DNA from: PALSA-350 sp963834445
GTDB taxonomy: Bacteria > Acidobacteriota > Terriglobia > Terriglobales > Acidobacteriaceae
Direction: 5' to 3'
Assembly: GCA_963834445.1 (NCBI GenBank)
Contig: CAWIBU010000009.1
Coordinates: forward strand, 1,674,001-1,738,000
DNA length: 64,000 nt
Part shown: positions 34,759-42,526 of the stretch, in pieces
Numbering within the stretch: the first letter of the stretch is position 1
Layout: each line of letters starts with the position of its first letter
Notes under the pieces: model-generated
Database searches by the model: none
What the model saw: only the letters and a program-made list of their open reading frames with translations
Told to the model about the DNA's origin: nothing
Position numbers and translations under genes: made by a program

Positions 34759-36117
34759 CTACGCAAAAACCTTAGCTCGCCTGCGCGTGATCACGACCGC
34801 AGCGACGTAGCTGAATAGGATGAGGATTAGGGTAAACAAGCTGTGCGTGATGTCGCCAATGACCGAGCCGATGAGAAATGCCACGGAAACCAGCAAGACG
34901 CACACCGTGGTCCACGGATACAGCCACACCTTATAGGGCCGGGGAAGATTTGGCTCGCGTCGACGCAAAACCAGCAGTGCTGCGAACACCGGCACATAGT
35001 TGGCCACGAACAGGATCGCGGCAATGGCGACCAGGGTCTCGAACGAGCCTGCGAGCACCAGCACGACCGCGGCCAACGTGCAGAGGAGCAGAGCAACCGC
35101 GGGAGTGCCCCCGCGATTGACCTCTGTCAGCCTGTGCGGCAGCATGCCATCGCGGGCCATGGAAAACAGAATGCGCGGCGTCAGCATGAGGCCGGCGTTG
35201 ATGGTGCTAATCACGGCAATCAGCGAGATCAACAAGATAAATCGCTGGCCGTATCTCCCGAAAACGAGTAAGGCCGCGTCCGCGGCCGGCATCCGCGCAC
35301 CCGACAGCTGGGCCATGCCCAGCGCATGAACCATGGCCACATTCATCAGCACATAGATTGCGGTGCAACAGAGCACCGTACCCAACATGGCGCGGGGCAA
35401 ATTCCGCGAGGGATTCTTGTCTTCTTCGGCAAAGTAAATCGGCGCGTACCAGCCGTCATAGGTAACGATGACGCCCTGCAGAGCGATAATCAGGCCAAGA
35501 AACAAGGAGCGATGGGCATGCCCGGCCATCGCCGCCGGCGCCGGCCCGGAAGCGGCGGGATGGACCACAAAGCAGCCGATGATCAGGGCGATCAAGCCCA
35601 CGGCCTTGGCCACGCTGGTAATTTCCTGCGCCCGGCTGCCCGGCCGCAGGCCAACCAGGTTCAGGCCAGCCAGCAGCAGCAGACCGGTCACGCCGACCAG
35701 GTGAACATGCTCGGCCAGGGCAGGGAAGAGTCCGCTGGCAAACTCACCCATGGCGACGGCCAGGTAAGCCATGGCAACCGCTTCGACCATGGCATTGCAG
35801 CAGCCCACCACGAAGCCGGCGCGAGGTCCGAAGGCCCGGCTGGCGTAGGCGTAAAACGCGCCCGCATTGGGCAGCATGGTCGCCAGCTCCGTCACCGAAG
35901 TGCAACAGAGCAGGGCATACACGCCGCCCAGAACCCAAATCGTTAGCACCAGCGATGCGCTGCCTAACTGTCCAGCGACCTCGCCAGGGGTGCGCAAAAT
36001 GCCGGAACCGATGGTGGTGCCGACGCCCACCGCTATGCCGAAACCGGTGCCCAGCACGCGCAGCAAATGTCCCGTCTTATGGCTGATAAGGCTCTCCAGG
36101 AGCCAACAGTAGAGCAC
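34759..36117 (-). CDS. APC-superfamily amino-acid permease
   Basis: 452 residues with about 12 membrane segments. The unwound TM1 motif is VGTTIGSGILRTPGEVAG, and the later LPNAGAFYAYASRAFGPRAGFVVG fits the APC (amino acid-polyamine-organocation) family. It imports or exchanges amino acids; the substrate is not readable. The start is a GTG. It ends 14 bp before the ligD start on the same strand, so the two may share a transcript by accident of position. Confidence 0.88.
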   Translation of the reverse strand: MLYCWLLESLISHKTGHLLRVLGTGFGIAVGVGTTIGSGILRTPGEVAGQLGSASLVLTIWVLGGVYALLCCTSVTELATMLPNAGAFYAYASRAFGPRAGFVVGCCNAMVEAVAMAYLAVAMGEFASGLFPALAEHVHLVGVTGLLLLAGLNLVGLRPGSRAQEITSVAKAVGLIALIIGCFVVHPAASGPAPAAMAGHAHRSLFLGLIIALQGVIVTYDGWYAPIYFAEEDKNPSRNLPRAMLGTVLCCTAIYVLMNVAMVHALGMAQLSGARMPAADAALLVFGRYGQRFILLISLIAVISTINAGLMLTPRILFSMARDGMLPHRLTEVNRGGTPAVALLLCTLAAVVLVLAGSFETLVAIAAILFVANYVPVFAALLVLRRREPNLPRPYKVWLYPWTTVCVLLVSVAFLIGSVIGDITHSLFTLILILFSYVAAVVITRRRAKVFA

Positions 36118-36510
36118 GGGCCTATGGCAAACGCCACCCGTAAAACGCCGTCGTTGCTACAAAGCGTGCGGACTCCCAGGGCGAAGGCTACGATCCTTTA
36201 TCTCGCAAAAAGAGCTGAGCTAAAAGAGCTTTATGAGTTTTAAGCCTCGTGCAGCCACCTCCGCGCGTCAGAAAAAGGTGAGCTGAAAGAGCTTTATGCG
36301 CTTTAAGGGTTGGAATAGCTTACGCAATAACAGGTTTTATGTCAGCGGGGGCTATCAGTCGGGCCACAGCCGCCGCCAAACAACGGTGTCCCAGCCGTCC
36401 CTGATCGCCCATCCTGCAGGTGGCGATTGGCGCCATGGGGGAGCCGGGCTTGACCGGACAAAAGGCAGGGGGTTATAGTCGAACTAGTCTGACTAGTCAG
36501 GACTTGAAAT
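36118..36510. other. intergenic region with 28-bp direct repeats
   Basis: This gap separates the divergent permease and antitoxin genes. Two similar 28-bp units (36217-36244 and 36280-36307; core AGAGCTTTATG) lie 63 bp apart in the same orientation. A palindromic operator candidate sits at its right end. Confidence 0.5.
36489..36500. promoter_or_regulatory. 12-bp palindrome before the Phd-family antitoxin
   Basis: CTGACTAGTCAG is a perfect palindrome whose right edge is 10 bp before the antitoxin ATG. A second ACTAGTC half-site lies directly upstream (36483-36489). Phd/YefM antitoxins are known to bind palindromes over their own promoter, so this is a good candidate for the autoregulatory site. 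Confidence 0.55.
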
Positions 36511-36825
36511 ATGGCATCCAGAATCTCAAAGCGGAACGAGCCCAGCGGCAAGGCGGGGGCGCCCTCCCCACAAAGCTGGCAGCTGCAGGCTGCGAAAGCG
36601 CAGTTCAGCGAGGTTTTCCGCAGAGCGCGAGAACGCGCTCCCCAGGTGGTGACCAGACAAGGGAAGGAAGCGGTCGTCATCCTTGCCCTGGAAGAATTTG
36701 AGCGCTTGACCCAGCGTGCCAGGCAGCCGAAAAGCCTATCCCAATTCTTTGCTGCATCCCCGCTGGCGAAGGCGTCGCTCGATCTGGAGCGAAAGCCCGA
36801 TTATGGACGACCGGTCGAACTGTGA
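36511..36825 (+). CDS. Phd/YefM-family antitoxin
   Basis: 104 residues. The Phd/YefM fold shows as WQLQAAKAQFSEVFRRARERAPQVVTRQGKEAVVILALEEFERL, the classic DNA-binding N-terminal domain. It is preceded by an unusually long basic and Ser/Pro-rich lead of about 20 residues. The C-terminal third (LSQFFAASPLAKASLDLER) is the toxin-binding tail. The toxin gene overlaps by four bases (GTGA). It likely neutralises the toxin and represses the operon through the palindrome just upstream. Confidence 0.9.
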   Translation: MASRISKRNEPSGKAGAPSPQSWQLQAAKAQFSEVFRRARERAPQVVTRQGKEAVVILALEEFERLTQRARQPKSLSQFFAASPLAKASLDLERKPDYGRPVEL

Positions 36826-37247
36826 ACGCATTTCTGTTGGATACGAATATTCTTTCAGAGCTCATCAAGCCGAAGCCCGAGGTGAAGGTGACAACGTGGA
36901 TCGATGCCATCGAGGAGGAGCAGTTGTTATTGAGTGTGCTCACCCTGGGAGAAATCCGAAAAGGCATCATGCTCCTGCCGCGCAGCGCGCGCCGTACCAA
37001 CCTGGAAACATGGCTGAGAAGCGAGCTGCCCTTGCGCTTTTCTCATCGAATATTGGATATCGATCAGGAGGTTGCCGATCGGTGGGGCGTTGTTTCAGGT
37101 TCCGCGATGGCCACGGGAAAACCTGTGGCCGTGGTTGATGGGTTATTGGCCGCTACGGCTCTACACCACAACCTTACCCTGGCCACCCGTAATACAAAGG
37201 ATTTCGCCGCCACCGGCGTGTCGCTTTTCAATCCCTGGAATGCCTAG
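36822..37247 (+). CDS. PIN-domain toxin (FitB/VapC type)
   Basis: 141 residues. FLLDTNILSELIKPKPEV is the N-terminal PIN motif with the first Asp. LSVLTLGEIRKGI carries the conserved Glu, VVDGLLAATALHHNLTLATRNTKDF holds the last acidic residues, and the protein ends in LFNPWNA as in FitB. The start is GTG overlapping the antitoxin stop. It is probably an RNase whose cleavage halts growth when the antitoxin is degraded. Confidence 0.92.
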   Translation: MNAFLLDTNILSELIKPKPEVKVTTWIDAIEEEQLLLSVLTLGEIRKGIMLLPRSARRTNLETWLRSELPLRFSHRILDIDQEVADRWGVVSGSAMATGKPVAVVDGLLAATALHHNLTLATRNTKDFAATGVSLFNPWNA

Positions 37248-37257
37248 CGGGTGGAGT

Positions 37258-37713
37258 TTACGGGGCAGGGTTGAATGGCTGCGATCGGTATGCGTTGCCT
37301 TTATCTTCATCTAAATTGGCAGTCCCGACCAGCTGCTCAAATAGCCGATGCAACCGATCCGCCAGCGCATCGTCTTCCGCAAGAATGCCGGTATGCGCCG
37401 CCGACGTCTGGATCATTGTGCTGCGCGGCGCGATCAGCCATTGGAAGCGTTCTCTCTGCGAGAGCCGGGCGACTGGGCCGGCCGTCTCGTCGCCTGCGCA
37501 GACGCGTACCACCGCATCCGCGTGCTGCTTCACCGTTTCCAGGTCGAGCATCGGCCACAGCAAGCGCAGCCGTGGCTCGTCGACGTGGACCTTGGCCGCG
37601 AGCATTCGCTTCTCCAGACAGAAGACGATGACCCCGATATTGACGAACTCCTGCCGCTCGACACGCGGCACCAGGCGCAGCACGGCATAGTCAAACGAAG
37701 CTTTGGTGAGCAC
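37258..37713 (-). CDS. DUF3037 protein, partner of the HipA-like kinase
   Basis: 151 residues of the DUF3037 family. It begins LTKASFDYAVLRLVPRVERQEFVNIGVIVFCLEKRML, the most recognisable part of the family. GTG at 37713 is chosen over the upstream TTG because AGGAGG lies 6 nt before it. It overlaps the end of the HipA-like gene by 23 bp. This pairing with a HipA-family protein recurs in many bacteria; the role of DUF3037 is unknown and it may be a regulator or antitoxin-like partner. Confidence 0.82.
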   Translation of the reverse strand: MLTKASFDYAVLRLVPRVERQEFVNIGVIVFCLEKRMLAAKVHVDEPRLRLLWPMLDLETVKQHADAVVRVCAGDETAGPVARLSQRERFQWLIAPRSTMIQTSAAHTGILAEDDALADRLHRLFEQLVGTANLDEDKGNAYRSQPFNPAP

Positions 37714-38467
37714 GGATCGCCTCCTGTTCAAACTTTACGGCTGCCGTCAGACGATGACTGAGGTACTGGAAGTACTGTGAGCGGCGTTGCTCCGCGTTGG
37801 CTGCGCCGGAAGCGATCCAGGCATCGGGCACCTGGTTGAGAATGTCGCGTAGTAAGGCGGGCGTGAGGCGTTGATGGGCCAGCATGGACGCGTCCGCAAG
37901 CGCGCTCGCCCACGGCAACAGTATATGTTGCCGAATGGGCGCGAAGGGCGACTCCACTTTTTCTTCGGCCGTCTCCCAGTTGTGGTGGAAGAACAGCGCC
38001 GCGCCGTGGTCAATGAAGTGCAGCGCATGGTGCCAGATCAGCAGATTCGGGTTACGGGCAGTGCGGTCCACGTTTTGCACGAAGGCATCGAACCACACCG
38101 CCATGGACGCGATCTCGGGCGTCGCGCGGTCGCCCGCCGCAGGGTCGAAGGTGGTCGAGCCGGGCAGATAGTCGAGGGCAAGGTTAAGCCCCGTGCTGGC
38201 CTTGAGCAGATGACGAATCTCTGCATCGGGCTCGTTGCGTCCGAGCGCTGCGTCGACCTCGGCAAACACCAGTTCGGGCACCTTCAATCCCAGCGCGCGA
38301 CCGATCTCCCCCGCTACCAACTCGGCGACCAGCGCCAGTGGGCCTTGTCCGGCTCCGCGGAACTTGACCACGTAGAGCCCAAGGTCATCTGCCTCGACGA
38401 TCGCGGGCAGCGAGCCGCCCTCGCGCAGTGGCAGCACGTAGCGAATCGTCTGGACGGTACGCAGCAT
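37691..38467 (-). CDS. HipA-family kinase-like protein
   Basis: 258 residues, shorter than E. coli HipA (440) and lacking its N-terminal subdomain. The kinase-like core shows LYVVKFRGAGQGPLALVAELVAGEIGRALGL (lysine and helix), then MAVWFDAFVQNVDRTARNPNLLIW (catalytic-loop-like D and N) and FIDHGAALFF (metal Asp in a D-H-G form). HipA kinases phosphorylate cellular targets such as GltX and cause dormancy. Whether this compact form is active is unknown. It forms an overlapping pair with DUF3037 right after a PIN toxin operon on the other strand. Confidence 0.8.
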   Translation of the reverse strand: MLRTVQTIRYVLPLREGGSLPAIVEADDLGLYVVKFRGAGQGPLALVAELVAGEIGRALGLKVPELVFAEVDAALGRNEPDAEIRHLLKASTGLNLALDYLPGSTTFDPAAGDRATPEIASMAVWFDAFVQNVDRTARNPNLLIWHHALHFIDHGAALFFHHNWETAEEKVESPFAPIRQHILLPWASALADASMLAHQRLTPALLRDILNQVPDAWIASGAANAEQRRSQYFQYLSHRLTAAVKFEQEAIRAHQSFV

Positions 38468-38688
38468 CTCTTGAGTGTATCGAGAACCGAGGCGGGACTG
38501 GCACCGGGAGAACGTGGCGAGACTGAGTCATGGGTGATTCTGTTCACCGCAGCAGAAACAGGGTAACCCGGGGCCAACCGGCATGCGCTCAGCCATCCCA
38601 CGCGCAAACCCTCCTGTAGAATTCCGGAGGCAACGGTCGATGGGGATCGCATCCTGCCTTCGCCCCCGCAGATTGAGGAATGTTTTTA

Positions 38689-39768
38689 ATGAAGAGCCTG
38701 TTTGAACCAATTACGTTGGGTGCGATTCACGCGCCCAATCGCATCATGATGGCCCCTCTCACCCGTGGTCGGGCAACCCGAAACCATGTACCGACTCCCC
38801 TGATGGGCGAGTACTACAGCCAGCGTGCATCAGCGGGCTTAATCATCTCGGAGGCAACCGGGATCAGCCAGCAAGGCCTGGGCTGGCCTGGTGCTCCGGG
38901 GCTCTGGTCCGAGGAGCAGGTGGCTGCGTGGAGGCTGATTGTGCGCGCGGTCCATGATGCCGGCGGTCGCATCGTGGCGCAGCTTTGGCACATGGGCGCG
39001 CTGGTGCATCCTGACTTTCTCGGTGGCGCCCAACCCGTGTCGGCGTCGGCGAACACTGCTCCGGGCAAGGCCCACACCTATGACGGCCCCAAGCCTTACG
39101 TGGAAGCAAGAGCACTCGAGATACACGAAATTAAAGAGATCATTGGCGACTACAAACTGGCGGCCGAGCATGCGATGGCCGCCGGCTTCGATGGCGTCCA
39201 GTTACACGCGGCGAACGGCTATCTGGTCGATCAGTTTCTGCGCGACGGAACCAACCGCCGCAGCGACAGCTACGGCGGCCCTGTCGAAAACCGCATCCGG
39301 CTGTTGATTGAGGCTACCCGGGTGCTGATCGGCGTAGCCGGGGCCGATCGAACGGGTGTGCGGCTTTCTCCGAACGACGATCCACAGGGGTGTGGTGACA
39401 GCGAGTCGGAGCTCTTGTTCACGCGGGCGGCCGAAGCCTTGAACGAGCTCGGCATAGCGTTCCTGGAAATGCGCGCGTCGCGCCCCGAAAGCAACTTCAT
39501 CGCCGCGAAGCGGCAGCTGGTTCCCGCCATTCGCCGGGCGTACAAGGGCGCGCTGATCCTGAATTCGGACTACCTGCTCGACGATGCGTCGCAGGCTCTG
39601 CGCTTCGGCGAAGCCGATGCAATCGCCTTTGGCCGGCCTTTTCTGGCCAATCCCGATTTGCCGGCGAGGTTCGCACAGCGCACCGCGCTGAACCCGGCCA
39701 ATACCGCGACGTTTTACACGCCGGGACCCGTTGGCTACACCGACTATCCCTCGTATGCCGGGGGATAG
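38689..39768 (+). CDS. Old Yellow Enzyme-type ene-reductase (NemA-like)
   Basis: 359 residues of the FMN-dependent OYE family. It begins LFEPITLGAIHAPNRIMMAPLTRGRA. Further OYE marks are RIVAQLWHMGALVHP, FDGVQLHAANGYLVDQFLRDGTNRR with the H-x-x-N substrate pair, DSYGGPVENRIR, and a final FGRPFLANPDLPAR. It reduces activated C=C bonds or nitro groups using NAD(P)H. ATG 38689 follows GAGGA at about 9 nt, better than ATG 38680. Confidence 0.95.
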   Translation: MKSLFEPITLGAIHAPNRIMMAPLTRGRATRNHVPTPLMGEYYSQRASAGLIISEATGISQQGLGWPGAPGLWSEEQVAAWRLIVRAVHDAGGRIVAQLWHMGALVHPDFLGGAQPVSASANTAPGKAHTYDGPKPYVEARALEIHEIKEIIGDYKLAAEHAMAAGFDGVQLHAANGYLVDQFLRDGTNRRSDSYGGPVENRIRLLIEATRVLIGVAGADRTGVRLSPNDDPQGCGDSESELLFTRAAEALNELGIAFLEMRASRPESNFIAAKRQLVPAIRRAYKGALILNSDYLLDDASQALRFGEADAIAFGRPFLANPDLPARFAQRTALNPANTATFYTPGPVGYTDYPSYAGG

Positions 39769-40001
39769 GCTCGCAGGGACGATGCACGACCGGGCGATTT
39801 AGCCCACGCGCAGCGCTCCAGCGGTAGCCCGCTAAGACCCGCGAGATCGCATCGCGGAAAACTCTTGCGATGTTCGAGATGGAGCTAAAGGATCCGGCGG
39901 TGGCAAGGGCCGCTGCTGCCGACTTTTCGCTGGGTAATAGGTATCGATATCGCCGAGTTAACCAGATCCACACCGGGAAAGCTGCTGGGTGCGGCGGCTT
40001 G
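39769..40001. other. spacer between convergent genes
   Basis: A 233-bp gap between the ene-reductase and the carboxylesterase ends. No clear hairpin with T-run or coding frame was seen. Confidence 0.3.
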
Positions 40002-41699
40002 TCAGGCCAGGATAATTTTTCGAGCTTCTCCGTCGGGGTCGTCCACCATATGGGAATCGTTATCCCAGACCAGCGTCTTGTTGCTTTCAGGGTCAGTCGG
40101 CTCCCAGTTTAAGCCTGGAATATCTGGCTTACCGGTTGCGGCAAAGGCCGCCCAGGAGGAAGCCATCTTGTTGGCCAGCGCTTGCGCCTCGGGCGTGTTG
40201 CCCGTTCCCTGTTCGCAGCGCTTGGTATTGTCGAAGCAGAACTGAAGTTCGGCGGTATGCCACGCGCCTGGCAGCCCGTCCAGGATGGGGGTCTGCCAGC
40301 CGAAGTAATAGGCGTAGGCGGGTGCGGCCTTGAGTTGGCACTTCAATCTGGCCATTTTTACTACGTTGTTGCGCATGGAGAGACCGTTTAATCCGAAGCC
40401 GCCGCCGCACATGTAAGACAAGGTCTGGATCTTTTTATTGGGATATGCTTTTTTCAGGGTGGCCACAATGGCAGTTGCTTTTTGCTCGCCATAGGCCCTG
40501 GTGAGCGTTGCATGCCACTCTTCTTCAGTAGGGCGTGAGGACATGCGATTGCCTTCTTCGGTTACCGAACCGATCAGCATGGGCACATTCCTGGAAATGT
40601 CTGGAGCGGCGTCAAAGAAGGACCGCATATTGATCACCTTGCCATCAACGCACGGCGCCCAGCCGACGCGGGGCACACCGGGCGCACCCGGTCCCCCGAA
40701 GGCCGGCCCCGGCGGATTGATTTTGGCAGCGGCTGCGTTGCCGGCGGCAAAGAGCTTAGACCACTCCATCTTTTGCAGCGAAGCGATGTCGTTCGCAGGG
40801 AGCCCGAGATCCTTCATCATCAATCGAGAAACTTCTTTTTGCTGGTCCCTGGTGGGGATATTGCCGCCGCCGCCCGATTGTGCCGAGGCACGGTGGAACA
40901 GGCCGGCAGCCGAGGGCATACCCATCAGCGTCGTCACCTTCGATCCGCCGCCGGATTGGCCGTAAATCATCACCCGATCGGGGTCGCCACCGAAGTTTTC
41001 GATATTCTGCTGAACCCAGCGAAGTGCCGCCACCAGGTCAGTCATGCCGACGTTCACGGAATCCTCATAGGCAGAACCGCCTATCTCCGAAACATCGAAG
41101 AAACCAAGGATATTCAGGCGGTGATTGACCGAGACCTGCACGACATCGTGGCGCCGCGCCATCTGCGCGCCTTCGTGCGAGGGCAGCTCATACGAAGAGC
41201 CGAAGGCGAACCCTCCTCCGTGCATGTAGAACATCACGGGACGCTTGCCGGTCAGACTGGGCGTCCAGATATTCAACTTGAGCATGTCCTCGCTTAGCCA
41301 GCCATCATCCCAATCCTGGAGGAAGGTCTGCTCAGTGCTCGTCCAGGGGTGCAGATTTTGCGGACAATTCGCCCCATAGACCAGCGCTGGATATTCGTTT
41401 GTCCAGGCGGCGGGCGGCTTGGCCGGCAGCCAGCGGTTCTCTCCCGCCGTAGTCTGGCCGTAGGGAACCCCCTTAAAGGTGAGAACACCGCCATCGAGAA
41501 ATCCGCGCACTTTGCCATATTGCGTGCCGGCAACCGCCGAGCGCGGGGTAGAGCAGTTACCGGGTCCCTGGTGGGCCGCTGTCTTGATGCTGTCGGAAGC
41601 AAGCGCAGATGGACCGGCCGCAAGGCTCAGGCCAGCGGTGGCGGAAAGAACCAGCGCCTCACGGCGGGTGAGAACAGTGCGGTTTCCAGCTTCAGCCAT
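40002..41699 (-). CDS. Tat-exported type-B carboxylesterase
   Basis: 565 residues. The N-terminus has a twin-arginine signal (TRREALVLSATAGLSLAAGPSALAS). The alpha/beta hydrolase core includes GKVRGFLDGGVLTFKGVPYG, VMFYMHGGGFAFGSS (oxyanion hole) and the nucleophile elbow MIYGQSGGGSKVTTLMGMP. This is the carboxylesterase/lipase type-B family. It hydrolyses esters in the periplasm; the substrate is unknown. The start at 41699 has AGAGGAG just upstream, while the longer frame does not carry a signal peptide. A sigma70-like promoter lies about 110 bp upstream. Confidence 0.92.
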   Translation of the reverse strand: MAEAGNRTVLTRREALVLSATAGLSLAAGPSALASDSIKTAAHQGPGNCSTPRSAVAGTQYGKVRGFLDGGVLTFKGVPYGQTTAGENRWLPAKPPAAWTNEYPALVYGANCPQNLHPWTSTEQTFLQDWDDGWLSEDMLKLNIWTPSLTGKRPVMFYMHGGGFAFGSSYELPSHEGAQMARRHDVVQVSVNHRLNILGFFDVSEIGGSAYEDSVNVGMTDLVAALRWVQQNIENFGGDPDRVMIYGQSGGGSKVTTLMGMPSAAGLFHRASAQSGGGGNIPTRDQQKEVSRLMMKDLGLPANDIASLQKMEWSKLFAAGNAAAAKINPPGPAFGGPGAPGVPRVGWAPCVDGKVINMRSFFDAAPDISRNVPMLIGSVTEEGNRMSSRPTEEEWHATLTRAYGEQKATAIVATLKKAYPNKKIQTLSYMCGGGFGLNGLSMRNNVVKMARLKCQLKAAPAYAYYFGWQTPILDGLPGAWHTAELQFCFDNTKRCEQGTGNTPEAQALANKMASSWAAFAATGKPDIPGLNWEPTDPESNKTLVWDNDSHMVDDPDGEARKIILA

Positions 41700-41808
41700 G
41701 AAGCTCCTCTTGGGATACGGCCTGCGCTGGCGATCAAGCACAAGCCCTTGGACCTGGATTTTGAAATCTGTGATCGGGCGCAAATGCAATCCGTCTCACC
41801 GGACAGGA

Positions 41809-41837
41809 AGATAACGTCGCGGCTCAACCATCGTCAA
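41809..41837 (-). promoter_or_regulatory. sigma70-like promoter for the carboxylesterase
   Basis: On the minus strand TTGACG and TTATCT are separated by exactly 17 nt, followed by about 110 nt to the ATG. The element TCCGGTGA occurs on both sides of it, possibly an operator pair. No gene lies in the 300-bp gap around it. Confidence 0.45.
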
Positions 41838-42003
41838 GGGGTATATTTCTTCACCGGACCGAAGCGAGGCGCAGTAGAGACAGCTGGAAGGCAACGACAC
41901 CAATAACCAGGAGTGGAGCGCACACGTCTGCGCTGTCGACAAGCCGCGATCGCCGCAAGGCTGTTACAGTCCACTCGTCTTTGCCGATACCGCCGGCGCG
42001 GGC

Positions 42004-42447
42004 TCACTGCTTGACATATACAAGTTCACCCGCGTATTGCGGCTGACCTGCCGGCCATGAGATATCGACCCAAGCCTTGCCGTTCTCTACTAAAGTCATT
42101 CGACCTTCTCCCACGGGCTTGCCATTGCGAGCGACCTTGTAGATGAGCACCTCCGGACCCTCCGCCGTAACACTTAACGTTAGACCAGGCGACGGCTTGG
42201 TCCTATGGACCTCCATCGCCACTCCGCCAGTTCGACCCGTAACCACTTCTCCGAGGGATGGGATCTCCCACTTGATCTGCCCGTCGGGTTGCAAAGTAAA
42301 GCGATAAGCATCCGCAGCCTGATCCTTGGCTCCGGGAGTGCTTCTGCCGGGATCGAGAACCCAGGTGCCATTCCAGGGATTTTCTGCCGAAGTGGTCGCG
42401 GGGGTTAAAGAAGCAAGGAGGAGAGTCGTTGCCAGGAACAGTGCCAT
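42004..42447 (-). CDS. small secreted beta-rich protein, function unknown
   Basis: 147 residues with a signal peptide (ALFLATTLLLASLTPATTSA). The mature part starts NPWNGTWVLDPGRSTPGAKD and alternates short strands (YRFTLQPDGQIKWEIPSLGE), like the small secreted lipocalin-like proteins common in Acidobacteria. No catalytic motif is visible. It lies 79 bp downstream of the DUF885 gene on the same strand and may be co-transcribed with it. Confidence 0.7.
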   Translation of the reverse strand: MALFLATTLLLASLTPATTSAENPWNGTWVLDPGRSTPGAKDQAADAYRFTLQPDGQIKWEIPSLGEVVTGRTGGVAMEVHRTKPSPGLTLSVTAEGPEVLIYKVARNGKPVGEGRMTLVENGKAWVDISWPAGQPQYAGELVYVKQ

Positions 42448-42526
42448 ATTTCGCCTCTACTTTCTGATGACTACGCCGTCGTTGGTTATGATTGAGGGAG
42501 CGCGGATTTTGCTTAGAAATTAGCTT

